64,000 bases of DNA from Cochliopodium minus (GCA_024220525.1 JAMYWO010000048.1:127631-191630), one strand, 5' to 3'; positions 51,297-63,584 are shown, numbered from the stretch's first letter. Program-made: numbers and translations. The notes: generated by a model from the letters alone, not told the origin.

Positions 51297-51458
51297 NNNN
51301 NNNNNNNNNNNNNNNNNNNNNNNNNNNNNNNNNNNNNNNNNNNNNNNNNNNNNNNNNNNNNNNNNNNNNNNNNNNNNNNNNNNNNNNNNNNNNNNNNNNN
51401 NNNNNNNNNNNNNNNNNNNNNNNNNNNNNNNNNNNNNNNNNNNNNNNNNNNNNNNNNN
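51297..51458. other. assembly gap (162 Ns), flanked by TTTAT microsatellite
   Basis: A run of N begins in the middle of a (TTTAT)n tract (51215-51296) and ends inside a coding exon of the minus-strand F-box gene. It truncates the 3' ends of both converging genes. Confidence 0.99.
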
Positions 51459-52097
51459 CAACAGATATTTGTTCATTTTCTTTTCGAATTTATCTGTTGT
51501 TGTGTTTAACAAATTTTCTGCTTCTTTTTCATCTATTTTTTCTCCTTCTTCAAGTTGATGAATGCACATCTTTTCCCAAAGCAATCCTTTTAATGGTTAA
51601 AATAAAAATAAAAAAAATGAATAAATTGAATGAATTTTCTTCTTGTGAAGTTTTTTGAGAAATTTAAAATTATGAGTCCCTTCTTATTATATTTTTGAGA
51701 AATTAAGTTTCTCTATTTTGATCCCTTCTTATATTTTCTCACATGAATATTTTAATAATTTTGATTTATGAGTTTTATTCCTTATGATTAATGTTTCAAT
51801 GAATAATATAACTTTCTTTGATTATTGATTTTATGAGTTTTATTCCTTTATTTATGTTTCAATCAATATTTTATAACTTTCTGGAGATTTTTTACCTGAA
51901 TTGGTCCATAAAAATTTGAAAAAGAATTTGTTTAATCTGAATATTGGTGCTATTTCCTTTGCTTCCAAAAATTGGAGGATATGTGTGAGAATCAATTTTG
52001 GCAATTTTTCAAATGGTGAATTTCCAACACCCACATTCTCCAAATCATCAAATAATTTCTCAAAAATCTTTTCTCTTTTTTTGTTCATATTCCCCAT
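51459..52097 (-). CDS. F-box protein, paralogue of 52299-53440, truncated by gap
   Basis: Exon 52097-51896 (MGNMNKKREKIFEKLFDD, then F-box FEKLPKLILTHILQFLEAKE and RLNKFFFKFLW) and exon 51586-51459 (GLLWEKM, then EKIDEKEAENLL, DKFEKKMNKYL) splice in frame and stop at the gap. Identity to the neighbour is high over the first exon and moderate over the second, where the neighbour continues for about 75 more codons. By analogy it is an SCF-type substrate adaptor. A tandem duplicate. Confidence 0.8.
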
Positions 52098-52298
52098 TTT
52101 TTTTTATATTTTTCTTCAACCAAATTAGTGAAAACTTTTAGCTCTTTTAAAAGATTTTGATAAGATAGTCAACAAATAATAAAAAACCAAAAATTAAAAA
52201 ATAAATCAATGAACACAATCAAAAATCAAAAGAAAGTCAAGTTTGGAACCCATCACAATATTGGGACTCTTTGTGTTTAATGGAATTAAATAATTTTG

Positions 52299-53440
52299 TT
52301 AACAATAAGTCATTTTTTTGACTTCAAAGCAATCGTTAATACTTGAAAAAGAAACAGCAAAACGAATTCCCTTTGATACATTGAACAGCCTTGACAAATC
52401 TAAGGTAACTTGTTCATTACTTTGAAGATTTGTTGTAATCATGATTCGACTTTCAATATCTAATAAAATTTTGAAATCACAATATGAGTAAATATTGTCA
52501 ACTATTTCCGAAGGCAGAACTAAAAAATAAAAAATTAAAAAAAAAATTTTCAAAAAAAGGTTTTTACTTGCTTCTCCTTTTCCTAAAAAAATCATCTTGT
52601 AAATATTTTTTTGATTTTTAAAATAAAATTTTTTTTAAACCTTCTCTTCCTCCATGAATGTAATGTGTATAATTTTTCCAGTCCCAATAATCTGAGGTTA
52701 TAACTCCTGTAAAAATAAATAAACAAAAATTAAAATATTAAATAAATTTTTGTAAAAATTTCTCAACCAAAGGTAGTGCAATCAGGAGATATAGAATAAT
52801 AAGAACAGATGAACTCAATTCTTTTATATTTTCCTTTAAATATGTTTTTGGAAGCCATTGTCCTCGTAAATCCTACCAACCTATCATCATCACACTTTTT
52901 TTCATAAATTACCTTTCTTTTGTAGTATATCTCAAAAACATCATTTTTGTATTTGGGATCCCATTCAAACAAGTCGGAGTATTTAAAGTATATGAGATAT
53001 CTATTCATTTTCTTTTCGAATTTGTCAAGAGTTGGATTATTCAAGTATTCTTCCACTTCTTTCTCATCTATTTTTTCTCCTCTCTTTTGGGTCAAATTTT
53101 CCCAAATCAACCCTATAAAATGTTGAATTTTATGAAATTTCATCCCTCGAAAAATTATTTTATATATAATTTTATCTCGCCGAATTATCAAATTATATTG
53201 ATGAATTTCAAGAATTGAGATTAATGAGTTACCTGAATTGGGTGAATTCCATAAAAATTTGAAAAAGAATTTGTTTAATCTGAATATCTGTGCTATTTCC
53301 TTTGCTTCCAAAAATTGGAGGATATGTGTGAGAATCAATTTTGGTAAATGTTCAAATGGAGAATTTCCAACACCCACATTCTCCAAATCATCATATAATT
53401 TCCCTAAAATCTTTTCTCTTTTTTTGACTGAATTACCCAT
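52299..53440 (-). CDS. F-box protein with F-box-like motif at each end, 284 aa
   Basis: Exons 53440-53233, 53112-52768, 52706-52641, 52582-52568 (a 15-nt micro-exon) and 52519-52299 total 855 nt in frame. N-terminal F-box: FEHLPKLILTHILQFLEAKE then RLNKFFFKFLW. The middle resembles F-box-associated sequence (WDPKYKNDVFEIYYKRKVIY, then DYWDWKNYTHYIHGG). The C-terminal exon starts LPSEIVDNIYSYCDFKILL, again F-box-like. Exon 2 ends at a GTTGAG donor. Likely an SCF ubiquitin-ligase adaptor; the double motif is unusual. Confidence 0.8.
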
Positions 53441-53936
53441 TTTTTTTTTAATTCAACAAATTATGATTCTCATTTAACTTTCTATACTTCTTTTAGAGGA
53501 ATAAATACTTAAACTAAAAACATGATCATACAAACACATCATATTACAGAAGCGACATAGAAAAGGAAAAAGTTAACCTATTATTTTTCTTTAGAAATCT
53601 TCATTGTTAATACATATTTAAAGAAACCCCCAACATGATGACTAACACCCCTGTGAGTAAGATAACATTTAAGAGATTATATCTTTTTCTTTTCGAGTTT
53701 TCGTTGTCAGATTAGATGGAAAAAAGAAAAAAGCCAACTCAAAAAATCTTTTCAAATACGATGGAATGATATGTATGACTCACTTTTTAAAGTTGGGTTA
53801 TATTTTGATTGATAAAAATTAATTTAGTTTTTTAAATTTTATTTAATTTTTAATTTTATTAAATAAAATTTTTTTTTGAATCTTTTGGATGAAATTTCAA
53901 AAAATTCGTTTTCAAAAAATCAGTTTGTTTTGTTTA
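53441..53936. other. intergenic, nothing seen
   Basis: About 500 bases, mixed AT-rich sequence, containing the promoter of the F-box gene and the 3' side of the PH gene. No ORF or repeat recognised. Confidence 0.5.
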
Positions 53937-56900
53937 TTAGTTATAAGAGAAGAAAGTGGAAGACTCCAAAAGTTGTTTCTCTTGGATCTCAAGTCTAGAA
54001 ATCTCCTCCTTCAAGAAAGAGATGCGTTTCTCCAATCTCTTCTTTGTCGCATTCACTTCAAATTTTTGTTGGAGATCCTCTTCTGACAAGACGTTGACTG
54101 ATTCTTGAATTTGAGACCACAATGTTGTTTGTAATGGAACCAAAAAGAAGTTGAACCTTTTCAAAAACATTAATATAAAATAAAAAATAAAAAAATAAAA
54201 ATAAAAGAAAACAAAAAATGATAGAAAAAAATAAAAAAATAAAAAATAAAAAATAAAAAATAAAAAATAAAAAATAAAAAATATATTTTTTTGAATAAAT
54301 CAGAAATCAAAAATATTTTCCATCATAATTAATTTGGATGTGTAGAATGATTTGAACATCATGTTTATTCAAAAAAAAAAAAAAAAGTTTGAAACAAAAA
54401 ATAAATAATGAAAATAAGAAATAAAATAAAATTAAAATATGAAAAAAAAAAATATTAAAAAATAAAAAATATTAATCTAAAAAATAATTCAAATAAAAAT
54501 AAATAATTGTAAAAAAATAAATTTAAAAAAAATAATTAAAATAAAAATAAAAGCTGAAAAAAAATTTTTTACCATTTTAATTGGGAGTTGTTGGAGATGG
54601 TATCTCTGAGTTTGGTGAAAACGTTGCGAGACAAGGAGATGACAGGAGATTTGTCCTCAGTGTTTTCAGAAGGGAGTTGTTGTTTTTGGTTCTCGTTTTC
54701 TGATACATTCCAATATATTGTTCTTGTGTCCAAAAATTCATCTAAACATTTCTTTTTAAAAAATAAAAAATAAAAAATAAATAAAAATAAAAAAAGAAAA
54801 ATAAATAAAACATTATAAAAGAAAAAATAAAACATTAAAAAAGCAAAAATAAAAATCATAAAATAATGAAAAAATAAAAATAGAAACTAAAATGAAGATT
54901 AAAAAATAAAAAATAGAAATAAAAAATAAACAAGAAAACAAATATTTTTTTGAATAAATCAGAAATCAATAATGTTTTCCATCAAAATTAATTCGGATGT
55001 GTAGAATGATTTGAACATCATNAAATAAAAAATAAAAAATAAAAAATAAAATAATAAAATAATAAAAAATAAAAAATAAAAAATAAAAAATAAAAAATAT
55101 TTAAAACAATTTTTTTTTTCATTTTTACATTTGGAGAATAATAAGAAAAAACCTGGGCATGATACAAAGACTCATGCCAACCATCAGGATGACTAAAAGC
55201 ATAAGAAGTCTTGGGAGTCTTCAAGTAGAAACAATTGTTCTCCTGATCGACGTCGACGTTAATAGAACGGGTCAAGTCAATGACAAAGTGGAAGTTTTGT
55301 TCAAAGTTCTTCTTGTCATCGACGCTGAGGCTGGTGTTGGTGCTTCCCATGGGGTTGTTCTCGTCAAATAGCGGAATTTTCTCGATTAACTTCCTCTCTA
55401 GCTTTTTTTTGAAGACGTACACTTTGTTTCCTTTTAATTTTTTTTTAAAAAATGTTGAAAAAAAATAAGAGAATTAAAATTGAAAATGATTTATTAATTT
55501 TGGAAAAATTTAGTGAAATTAGAATTTTTTATTTGTATCAGTTTTAAAAAATACTTTAATTTAAACAAAAATTTGAAAAAAAATAAAAAATTATAAAAAA
55601 TATAAAAACAAAAATTTGAAAAAAAAATAAAAATAAATTTTTTTGGTTGAAAAGAAAAATTTAACAATAAATAATTAACAATATTTTTTTAAAAAAAAAA
55701 TTCTGATTTTATTTATTTGATAAATAGATTTACCAATCTGTTTGAGCCAACATACTTTCCAGATTTTCCAGTTTTTAAACCCTCCCTTCACCTTGACAGA
55801 AGTGTCTATTTGTTTTATTTTCCTTTGTTTCCTCTGCTGCGTGATCTTCTCACATACTTTCTGGAGTCCAGAGAACCAAAGATCCTTTTGATCTTTATTT
55901 TTTTTTTATTATTTTTAAAAAGAAAGGAAAATAAATAACTTTTAAATGAATTTATTTGAAAAATTTCTTTTAAAAAAAATTTTTGAGGAATTGATTTAGC
56001 TGAAATTTAAATCTTTCATTAATTTTAAAAAAAAAATTTATTTTTATTCCAACAAATTTTTTTTTATTGTTGTGAATCTTTTAAATAATACCAAATAAAT
56101 TCACAAATCTTTGTATGATCATTTCAAAAATATTATTTAAAAAAATATTTTTTTTCTCTTGGATTTTGGAGAGGATACAATCTCACTAATTTTTTTTTTC
56201 TTTTTGATAAATATTTTTTTTGAATTGAGCAAAAAGAATTTTGCTTAATTCATTTAAATTTAATTGAGGATAAATAAAATATGTTTAATGACAGAATGAA
56301 AAACAGAAATTTATATTTTTTATAATATTTAAAAGATCTTTGGTTTATATCTTGGCCAAATGAAAGAAAAAGGAATATAATCAATATCTATTGATGTTTC
56401 TTCATATTAAAAGGCACATAAGAATATTATTTATATTTAGCTGAAATATATATTTTTTTTATGGTTCAAAATTTGATGCAGTTAAATATAATTTGGATTA
56501 ATTTTTATATCAACATAAGATACTATATTATTGATCAATGAGATCCAAATTATCATTGTATATGTTGATTAATATTGATCATATCATTTTTACTCACAAA
56601 ATTTTATACCTGTGAATTCTGCGCACAATTGATATACACGACCATTTGACATATTCAAAGAGAATTCCAAATCTCCCTTATCTTCAACAGATTCCAAATC
56701 CCTAAGCTCAATGTATCCTCTACATTTCACATCGTTGGATTTCTTGTAGTAGTAGATCCTGTAGCCATCCTTCCTGAAGAATCTCCTCTTCCATCCTCTA
56801 TTTACAACTTCACCCCTCTTCTTGAGATAGCCTGGCCTGATTCTTATATCATCCTATCATTGGAGGGTAGATATGGTTAGTATATTGAAAAGATATAATG

Positions 56901-57483
56901 GATGTAATTTGAAAAATATATATTTTTAAAATACAGTATGAAATATTTAATATCATCTTAATAATGGTTATTATAATCTCAAATACAATAATATTCTGTT
57001 TTGGATGCTTTTTGTGAATGTTTCAAAAATAATTATTTTATATTTAATGTTTATAACTTGAAATATATCAAAAATAAATGATTTATAACAAGGAAATTTT
57101 GATGATATCATTCTTTCTATTCATATTTGGTTGAAGTATCAATCAATTTAATTATTTTTGGAATTATGCATAATAGGTTGAAGATTAATAGAAGGGAAAA
57201 TGAATTTAATTCTATCAAAATTAGTGAAAGGAATACTCCTTTTCAAAATAATTTTTTTCAATTTTAAAAATTATTATAATATATATTTTGTAAAGATGAA
57301 TACTCATCATTGCGATACATGATCATATATAAGGATGAAAATTCAATATGGGTATTTATTAAGAAAGAAAAAATGTCAGACTTCATTGAGATAATATCCA
57401 CTCGATCTTAGTTCAATGTTATCAGTATCCAATTCATCCTCATCTTGCAACATTTCTTGAACCAAGAAATCCACAAATAGAAT
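53937..57483 (-). CDS. tandem PH-domain protein (about 390 aa)
   Basis: Exons 57483-57382, 56853-56610, 55892-55734, 55430-55153, 54751-54573 and 54156-53937 total 1182 nt in frame. PH1: PGYLKKRGEVVNRGWKRRFF, then RIYYYKKSNDVKCRGYIEL, closing helix DQKDLWFSGLQKVCEKI. PH2: VKGGFKNWKIWKVCWLKQI, VYVFKKK, a strand set to SYAFSHPDGWHESLYHAQ. After these a Ser/Asn linker and a C-terminal coiled coil (KRLEKRISFLKEEISRLEIQ). PH domains often bind phosphoinositides: PH1 has a basic beta1-beta2 loop (KKRG, WKRRF), PH2 less so. Two of the introns each carry a copy of the 75-bp repeat. The 5' end is uncertain: the first exon listed starts after an acceptor and another exon may precede it. Confidence 0.8.
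54286..54363 (-). repeat. dispersed ~75-bp repeat, copy B (intron of PH gene)
   Basis: Same core as 45899-45975 with several substitutions (AATATTTTCC for AATGTTTTCC, TTTGGATGTG for TTCGGATGTG). Lies in the last intron of the PH gene. Confidence 0.8.
54942..55021 (-). repeat. dispersed ~75-bp repeat, copy C (intron of PH gene)
   Basis: Core identical by eye to 45899-45975. A single N at 55022 directly abuts its end, followed by AAATA simple repeat. Lies in the intron between exons 55430-55153 and 54751-54573. Confidence 0.85.
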
Positions 57484-58089
57484 CTATTTTTTTTTATTTT
57501 CAATCAAACAAAAAAAAAAAATGAAAATGAGACAAACTTTAACAATGGTGATCTTTCTTATTAAACTCAAAATCTTTCAAAATGAATTTACAACTATATT
57601 AATTTATTATAATATTATTATGGGACTTATAATCTTTTGCAATAAAATAAAATGATCGAGAGCTCATCATAACATGATATATCGAACAATCAAAAATATC
57701 CATCCTCTTAATTTCAAAATAAACAAGTCTTTTTCTTATAATCTGATTGAATATAGAAATCTCAGTTAAATAAAATTATATATCAACATTTATTTATTAT
57801 CTATAATTTAATCCTATTGAATGATGCATAATTTTATTTATATTCATAATGGGTCTTATAATTAGGGATGTCCAAAAATATTACAACAGTTTAAATTTTG
57901 TTAGTAAAAATATTATATCCTCTAACAAAGTTGCAATATTTGGACATGTCTATCTTATAATCTCTATAGAATTAAATAAAATGATCAAGATCTCATGATA
58001 ACATCAGTTATTGATGCATCATCACCATATGCATTCACTAACCCTCACTATAAAATTGATTAACACAATAGAAAAAGTACGTGAAAGCA
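57484..58089. other. intergenic with a degenerate direct duplication
   Basis: A segment near 57617-57685 (GGGACTTATAATC, then AAATAAAATGATCGAGAGCT and CATCATAACATG) recurs as 57849-57863 plus 57951-58000 (GGGTCTTATAAT, then AAATAAAATGATCAAGATCT and CATGATAACATC). The second copy is split by the MITE at 57864-57950. No gene seen. Confidence 0.6.
57864..57950 (-). mobile_element. MITE copy 3, intact ends with TA target duplication
   Basis: AT|TA|GGGATGTCCAAAAATATTAC ... TATTTGGACATGTC|TA: imperfect terminal inverted repeats of about 30 bp, TA on each side, opposite orientation to the other two copies. It interrupts the downstream copy of a local duplication whose upstream copy lacks it, giving a near empty site. 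Confidence 0.85.
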
Positions 58090-58994
58090 ATGCTGGTGGG
58101 ATTATCGTGGACCCCATTCACCATCATATTCTTTGATAAGATAATACCAATCAATATCGTCAAGGGAACCAGCATGGAGCCTGTAATTATTATTTTTTAA
58201 AAAAATTAAACCCTTTTTATTATCTTTTTATAAATATGTAGACATTTGTATCGAATGATATCGTGTTAGGACATTCATTCATATCCAAAATGAATAGGGG
58301 AGATGTTTTGATTATAAAGTAAAAATAAAAATTTTTATTGTGTTAACCGGATAAGAAAAAATAAATTAAAAAATAAATTAAAAAATAAAATATCTTGTTT
58401 CTTCAGTTTTTTTGATTGTTTTTTTTTGAAAATTGTTTTATTGAATGGTTCTTCATTCTCATTTATTTTATTTTTTTACAAATTTAATTTTTATTTTAAA
58501 TTACTTGTCCAATATTTTTTATTTTTATTTTTATTTTTATTTTTTTTAATTTTTAATTTTATTGTTTTTAATTTTTATTTTCTTTTATTTTTTTAAGCAT
58601 TTTTATTTTTTTTTAACAAAGATCACCTGACAAAAAAAATGTAGAATTGGTAAAAAGGTTGATAGGAAAAGAAGGAGATGTGATAATGAAGAAAGATGGT
58701 TCCACCGTATACATCAACCCTGGAAAATGTTGGGTGGAGGGTGACAATACGGAGCATTCTCATGATTCAAACGATTTTGGTAAAGAATATTTTAAATATA
58801 AAATATTTTTATATTTTTATTTTTTTTATTTATTTTTTGTTTTTTGTTTTTAATTTTATTTTTTAGGCGAGATACCTGTTTCTCTCATCAAGAAGAAAAT
58901 CACCCGCATTATTTATCCTTTCAAAAGATCCAGGGGTGTTCCTAGTTTAAATGTGAATCACCGCATTTTGTTGTCTCAAAATCATGTTAATTAA
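58090..58994 (+). CDS. IMP2: mitochondrial inner-membrane peptidase subunit 2-like signal peptidase
   Basis: Exons 58090-58182, 58242-58318, 58622-58779 and 58867-58994 total 456 nt, 151 residues. The serine-lysine dyad of S26 peptidases is visible: Ser in VKGTSMEPTF and Lys in VELVKRLIGKEGD. The N-terminal hydrophobic segment (MLVGLSWTPFTIIFFDKIIP) is the membrane anchor. GDNTEHSHDSNDFGEIPVSL matches the box E region (GDN..S.DSR..GPV in canonical forms) with the usual Arg missing. It cleaves inner-membrane sorting signals. The ATG at 58090 is the first in frame after a stop; an upstream acceptor-like TAG at 58072-58074 leaves room for an earlier exon. Confidence 0.85.
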
Positions 58995-59136
58995 AAAAAC
59001 TTTTTTTTGAGCTTTTTTTTTATCATTTCAATTTTGATTTTGTTCATTTTTTTCTTTCTTAAATTTTTTTTTATAAAATTTCTTCATAAATTTTTTTAAT
59101 GGTTAATTTTAAAATTAATTTTTTTTATTTCGATAG

Positions 59137-59589
59137 GCCTGCAGCTGCAATCAGTTTAGATGGAAAATGGTTTGCTGGTCAATCTTTGGACAATCAGATC
59201 ATCGTTTATTATGCTCGCGAGCGTTTCAGGGTCAACCGTAAGAAAATCTTTAAGGGTCATCTTGTTGCTGGTTATGCTTGTCAACCTTCCTTTTCTGTTG
59301 ACAACAAATACGTCATCTCTGGTAAAGAAAAATTATTTTTAAATTATTTTTAAATTATTTTTTTATTTTTATTTTTTATTTTTATTTTTTGTTATTGTTT
59401 TTTTTAAATTTTTATTATTTTTTAGGTGAATCTAGTGGTAAGTTGTGCATTTGGGATTGGAAGTCTACCAAGATTGTCAGAAAATTGGATGCGCACGAAG
59501 GTGTATGTATTTCCACTGATTGGCATCCTATCGAAACTTCCAAGGTTGCTACTTGTGGTTGGGATGGAAAAGTCAAGTTGTTTGATTAA
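59137..59589 (+). pseudogene. orphan C-terminal fragment of splicing factor Prp17/CDC40 (WD40)
   Basis: Exons 59137-59321 and 59427-59589 encode the last WD repeats of Prp17: SLDGKWFAGQSLDNQIIVY, then [31 protein letters not shown], and [17 protein letters not shown] before the stop. These are among the best conserved parts of the protein (about 580 residues in yeast and human). All upstream WD repeats and the N-terminal half are absent: IMP2 ends only 142 bp upstream. Either a truncated duplicate or an assembly join. It keeps clean splicing and no internal stop. Confidence 0.8.
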
Positions 59590-59813
59590 AATTGACTTTT
59601 AAATAAATTATTATTTTTTTTTCTTAAACTTTTAATCATTTAATTTAATTGAATTTATTTATTTTATTTTATTTTATTTTATTTTAAAAAAATTTTCAGA
59701 AAAAAAAATAAAAAGCGAAAAAATAAAAAAAATATATAAGAAAAGTGAAATGAATTTTCTATTTATAAAAGATAAAAAAAAAATTAAAAAAAGAAAAAAG
59801 ATAAAAAAAAAAA

Positions 59814-62129
59814 ATGAGTTCTTTTGATAGTTTGATATTTTTAGGTACTTACGGTTATGTTGTTGCATTGAGTAATACATGAAATTTTTAAAAATAATAA
59901 ACCAATTTTCATTTTATATTTTTAACAGACAAAGAAAATGGAAAGGAGATATGGAGAACATCCCTTCCATCCACATCCTATGTTGCCGTTTCGATAATCT
60001 ACGAAGATAATAAGATATATGCAGCAAGCAATGGAAAATTTTTCATCTTAGATTGCAGCAATGGAAGGATATTGGCAAGAAATGAATTGTAAGTAACATT
60101 AATAAGGCAATTTTATTTATATTGATACTTGTAAGGAAAATTATTTCCTCAAAATCATTATACAATTCATTTATAAGTATTAGAATGGATTTGATACGTT
60201 GATCTACTTACCAAATTCTTTATAAAAATCAAATATTATATTTTTTTTTTTAATCTTAAATTCAATTCAGAACAGGAAAAGGATACAATTTCCCAGTTAT
60301 GGCAACCATAAAATCCCAAACACAAATAATACCATCAACATCAAAGGGCAACTCCGACAACGATAAGTATATCTTCCTAGCAATCAACGGATATTTATTG
60401 GCAATAGACAAAAACACAGGAAATGAAGTGTGGAACTTGTCATACAAGTCTTTTCTTCACACTCCGGCAGGTATTCTCTTTGAAGATGACAAAGTGTATA
60501 TTGGGGAGTGCGGTAACATTTATTGCGTCGACTTGAACAGTAGAAAAATTATATGGTCTAATGAATTAAAGTCTCTTGGGTCTGGTTGTGTTTCTTTGAT
60601 TAATTCCGAAGGTAATTTTTTAATTTTTATTTTATTTTAAAAATAAATAATAAAATTTTTAAAATTAAATGGATAGAATGTCTTTATTTATGTGTTTATG
60701 GATATGTGGTTTCCTTGAATAAATTTAATGGAAATGAGAATTGGAGGTAAAAAAAATTTGTGTTTTATTTTTCAAATTTTTTAAATATTTATGTGAAATT
60801 TTTTGAAGGACTTCATTGCCTAATACGGGATATACATCAGGAACAATCCACTATGAAGACAAAAAGCTATTTACATCGATGAATGGAAAGTTTTTTTATT
60901 TGAATCCACACAACGGTTCCATCATTTACAACAACGAAATGAAAGACCAAGGGTACGGATACTTCAACATGACCACCTCTAAAACTGAAAACAAAAACAT
61001 TTCTCTCGGTTATAATAATAACCACAATACCACTCCCATGTCTCCAAATAATGTAAAAAAAAAATTTTTGTTTTTTTTTGTTTTTTAGTTTTATTTTTTA
61101 ATTAAATAATTTTTTGTTTAAATAATTTATTAATTCTTTATTATTTTTTATATCATTTTTTTAATGATTTTTTTTTTTGATTTACAATCTGAAAAAAAAT
61201 TTTAGTTTTTTTTTGTTTTTTAGTTTTATTTTTTAATTAAATAATTTTTACTGTTTAAATAATTTATTAATTCTTTATTATTTTTTGATCATTTTTTTAA
61301 TTGATTTTATTTTTTATTTTTAGATTGTAAATCAAAACTTCCAAGTTCTCTACGAACAGCCACCTCACTTCAACAACAATTCGATCACAATACAAACCCC
61401 ATTGAACGAAAATAACCAACAAAACTTCAATCTACCCCCCACAGAAAACACTAACGGGGATAACAACAACAGTTTATATCCTACCATCCATCAACCTTCT
61501 TTTGAAAATTTAAATTATAACTCTAATATCAATATATATAATAATAATATCAATGTGCAAAATAATTTCAAAACGAATTATAATTTACCAACTCCTCAAC
61601 AACCTTCTTTTCAATACTCTCAATTCTCTAATAACCAACAACATATTCAGTTTAACAACAATTTGAGCATTAATAATAACACCAGTAGTGTGGTCCTATC
61701 CAACAAGAATGTTGACGACTTGATTTTCACTTCTTTAAACTCTTACGTTTGCGGAATTAGTCAAGAGAAAGGTTTTATTATCTGGAAAACTAAAGTAAAA
61801 AAAAAAAATTTTATTTTTGTTATTTTTAATTTTATTTTTTCATTTTTATTTATTCATTTTGAATTTTTTTTAATAATTTTTTAATAATTTTTTTTTAGCT
61901 TTCTGAAACTTTTTCAAATGGTATTCCTAGTTCCATTGTTTATTCCGAAGGAAAGCTATATGTGGGATCATCTGGCAGAGTTTATTGTTTGGATGCTTTT
62001 TCGGGTGCGGAACTTTGGAAAAACGAGCTCCCAAGTTTGAGATATGCTGCTGTTACTGTCATCACTACCAACAATAATAACACCATCCAACAATCTTCTC
62101 CTGTAATGTGGTTTATTCCTGATAATTAA
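59814..62129 (+). CDS. PQQ-like beta-propeller protein with Asn/Gln-rich insert (524 aa)
   Basis: Exons 59814-59871, 59929-60088, 60271-60611, 60677-60746, 60809-61052, 61324-61794 and 61899-62129 total 1575 nt in frame. Repeats of the quinoprotein/PQQ kind: GYVVALNKENGKEIWRTSL, YLLAIDKNTGNEVWNLSY, YVVSLNKFNGNENWRTSL, and VYCLDAFSGAELWKNEL. Residues about 290-430 form a low-complexity Asn/Gln/Pro insert before the last blades. No signal peptide, so cytosolic. Ligand unknown; the catalytic Asp/Glu pattern of true quinoprotein dehydrogenases is not evident. Confidence 0.82.
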
Positions 62130-62233
62130 AAAATTTATTAATTTTTTAAAAAATTAATTCTGTGAATTAAAATATTTAAATTAATTTCATTCACGAAGTT
62201 TTATTTTTTCTCGAAATTAAAATAAAAAAAAAA

Positions 62234-63584
62234 ATGAATTTCAATAATGAAGAACAAGAGAAATATATACAGAAAATAAATGATATTGGATTGAAAACTG
62301 GAGGTAATTGAAAAAAATAAAAATTATATTTGAAATATATGCGAAGCAGATACAATTATAGAATCAATTAAAAGAAAATAGATTGAATCCAAAAATAATT
62401 ACCCCAAATTTTTTGATTTATTGAAATTTTTGCTTTAAATTTCTTTAGATGCCCTGATTGAAGGAGATTTGTTACTTTGTACAATGAAAAACAAGGGAGA
62501 ACTGATAGATCTCCTAAAAAATAAAGAATATGATGTGTATAGAAAAAACAAGAGCAACAATACACCACTACATTATTTCTTCATGTTCAACAGAGATTTG
62601 GAGATGATAAAGTATCTGATAGAAGAAAAGAAATGTAACATCAACTTCAAAAACAACAGCGGAAACACTATATTTTTTTACACGTGCTACGTCAACAATA
62701 GTCTAGAAATAATAAAGTACTTGGTGGAAGAAGCGAAATGCGATACAAAATCGATGAACAAAAAGGGAGAATCTCCTCTTTATTGGGCTATTTTGAAAAA
62801 CGAGAACTTGGAGATTATAAAGTATTTGATCGAAGATGTGAGGGACGATGTTAATCTCATCAACAGAGATGGAAGTTCTCTTCTTCATTTGGCTTGTATG
62901 AGAAATGAGAATTTGGAGATTATAAAGTATTTGATAGAAGATGTCAAATGCGACATCAATTTAAGAAATACGAAATCAGAAGGGTCAATTCTACATTTAG
63001 CTTGTTTGTCTAATCGAAATCTAGATATCATTAAATACTTGATTGAAAACGTCAAATGTGACGTCAGCATCCAAAACAAAATAGGAAGCACCATACTTCA
63101 TCTAGCAAGTTCTAAAAATAGAAACTTGGAGATTATAAAGTATTTGGTCGAAGAGGTAAAGTGTGACGTCAACATAAAAAACAAAAACAGAAATACTCCC
63201 CTTCATTTGTTTTTCAATGAACAATCTACTCGGCACGAAAATTATGAACAATCTCTTTCCGTTTTATTTTTGTATCTTTGTCACGGATTTGATTTTGAAG
63301 CCTCAGGAAACAAAAAAAAAACTGTTAGAGAAATTTTGTTTGAAAGGACTAATGATCTTTTCGAAGAATTTTTTAAAAATCTCAAAAATAGAAATTTTTG
63401 GAATCCGGGTCACCATAAATACTTTTCCAAACCCTTCAAAAATCAGGTTGAAGCTTTTTTAATTTCTCTAAAAATTGCTTATTCTACGAAACTTTCCTCT
63501 AAAATGTCGAAATATGTCATTTATATGATAATAAATCTTTTCATTTCTTTCACTCTATTCCCAAACAAAAAAGATATGAATTAA
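62234..63584 (+). CDS. ankyrin-repeat protein with C-terminal WNPxxH module (401 aa)
   Basis: Exons 62234-62303 and 62449-63584 total 1206 nt in frame. Seven or so ankyrin repeats of about 34 residues, each with LEIIKYLIEDVKCDIN and HLAC signatures (residues about 35-270). The tail from about 325 (NRNFWNPGHHKYFSKPFKNQ, then EAFLISLKIA) matches the tail of the LRR protein at 2820-4480. Repeats recruit protein partners. The shared tail suggests one adaptor class with exchangeable recognition domains. Helix sequences (IIKYL) of neighbouring repeats are near-identical at DNA level, so the array expanded recently. Confidence 0.87.

Noticed and set aside
54286-55021. Minus-strand peptide MMFKSFYTSELILMENI as a real exon
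   Set aside because: It recurs in three introns, always ends in a stop, and has no consistent splice sites; treated as a repeat.
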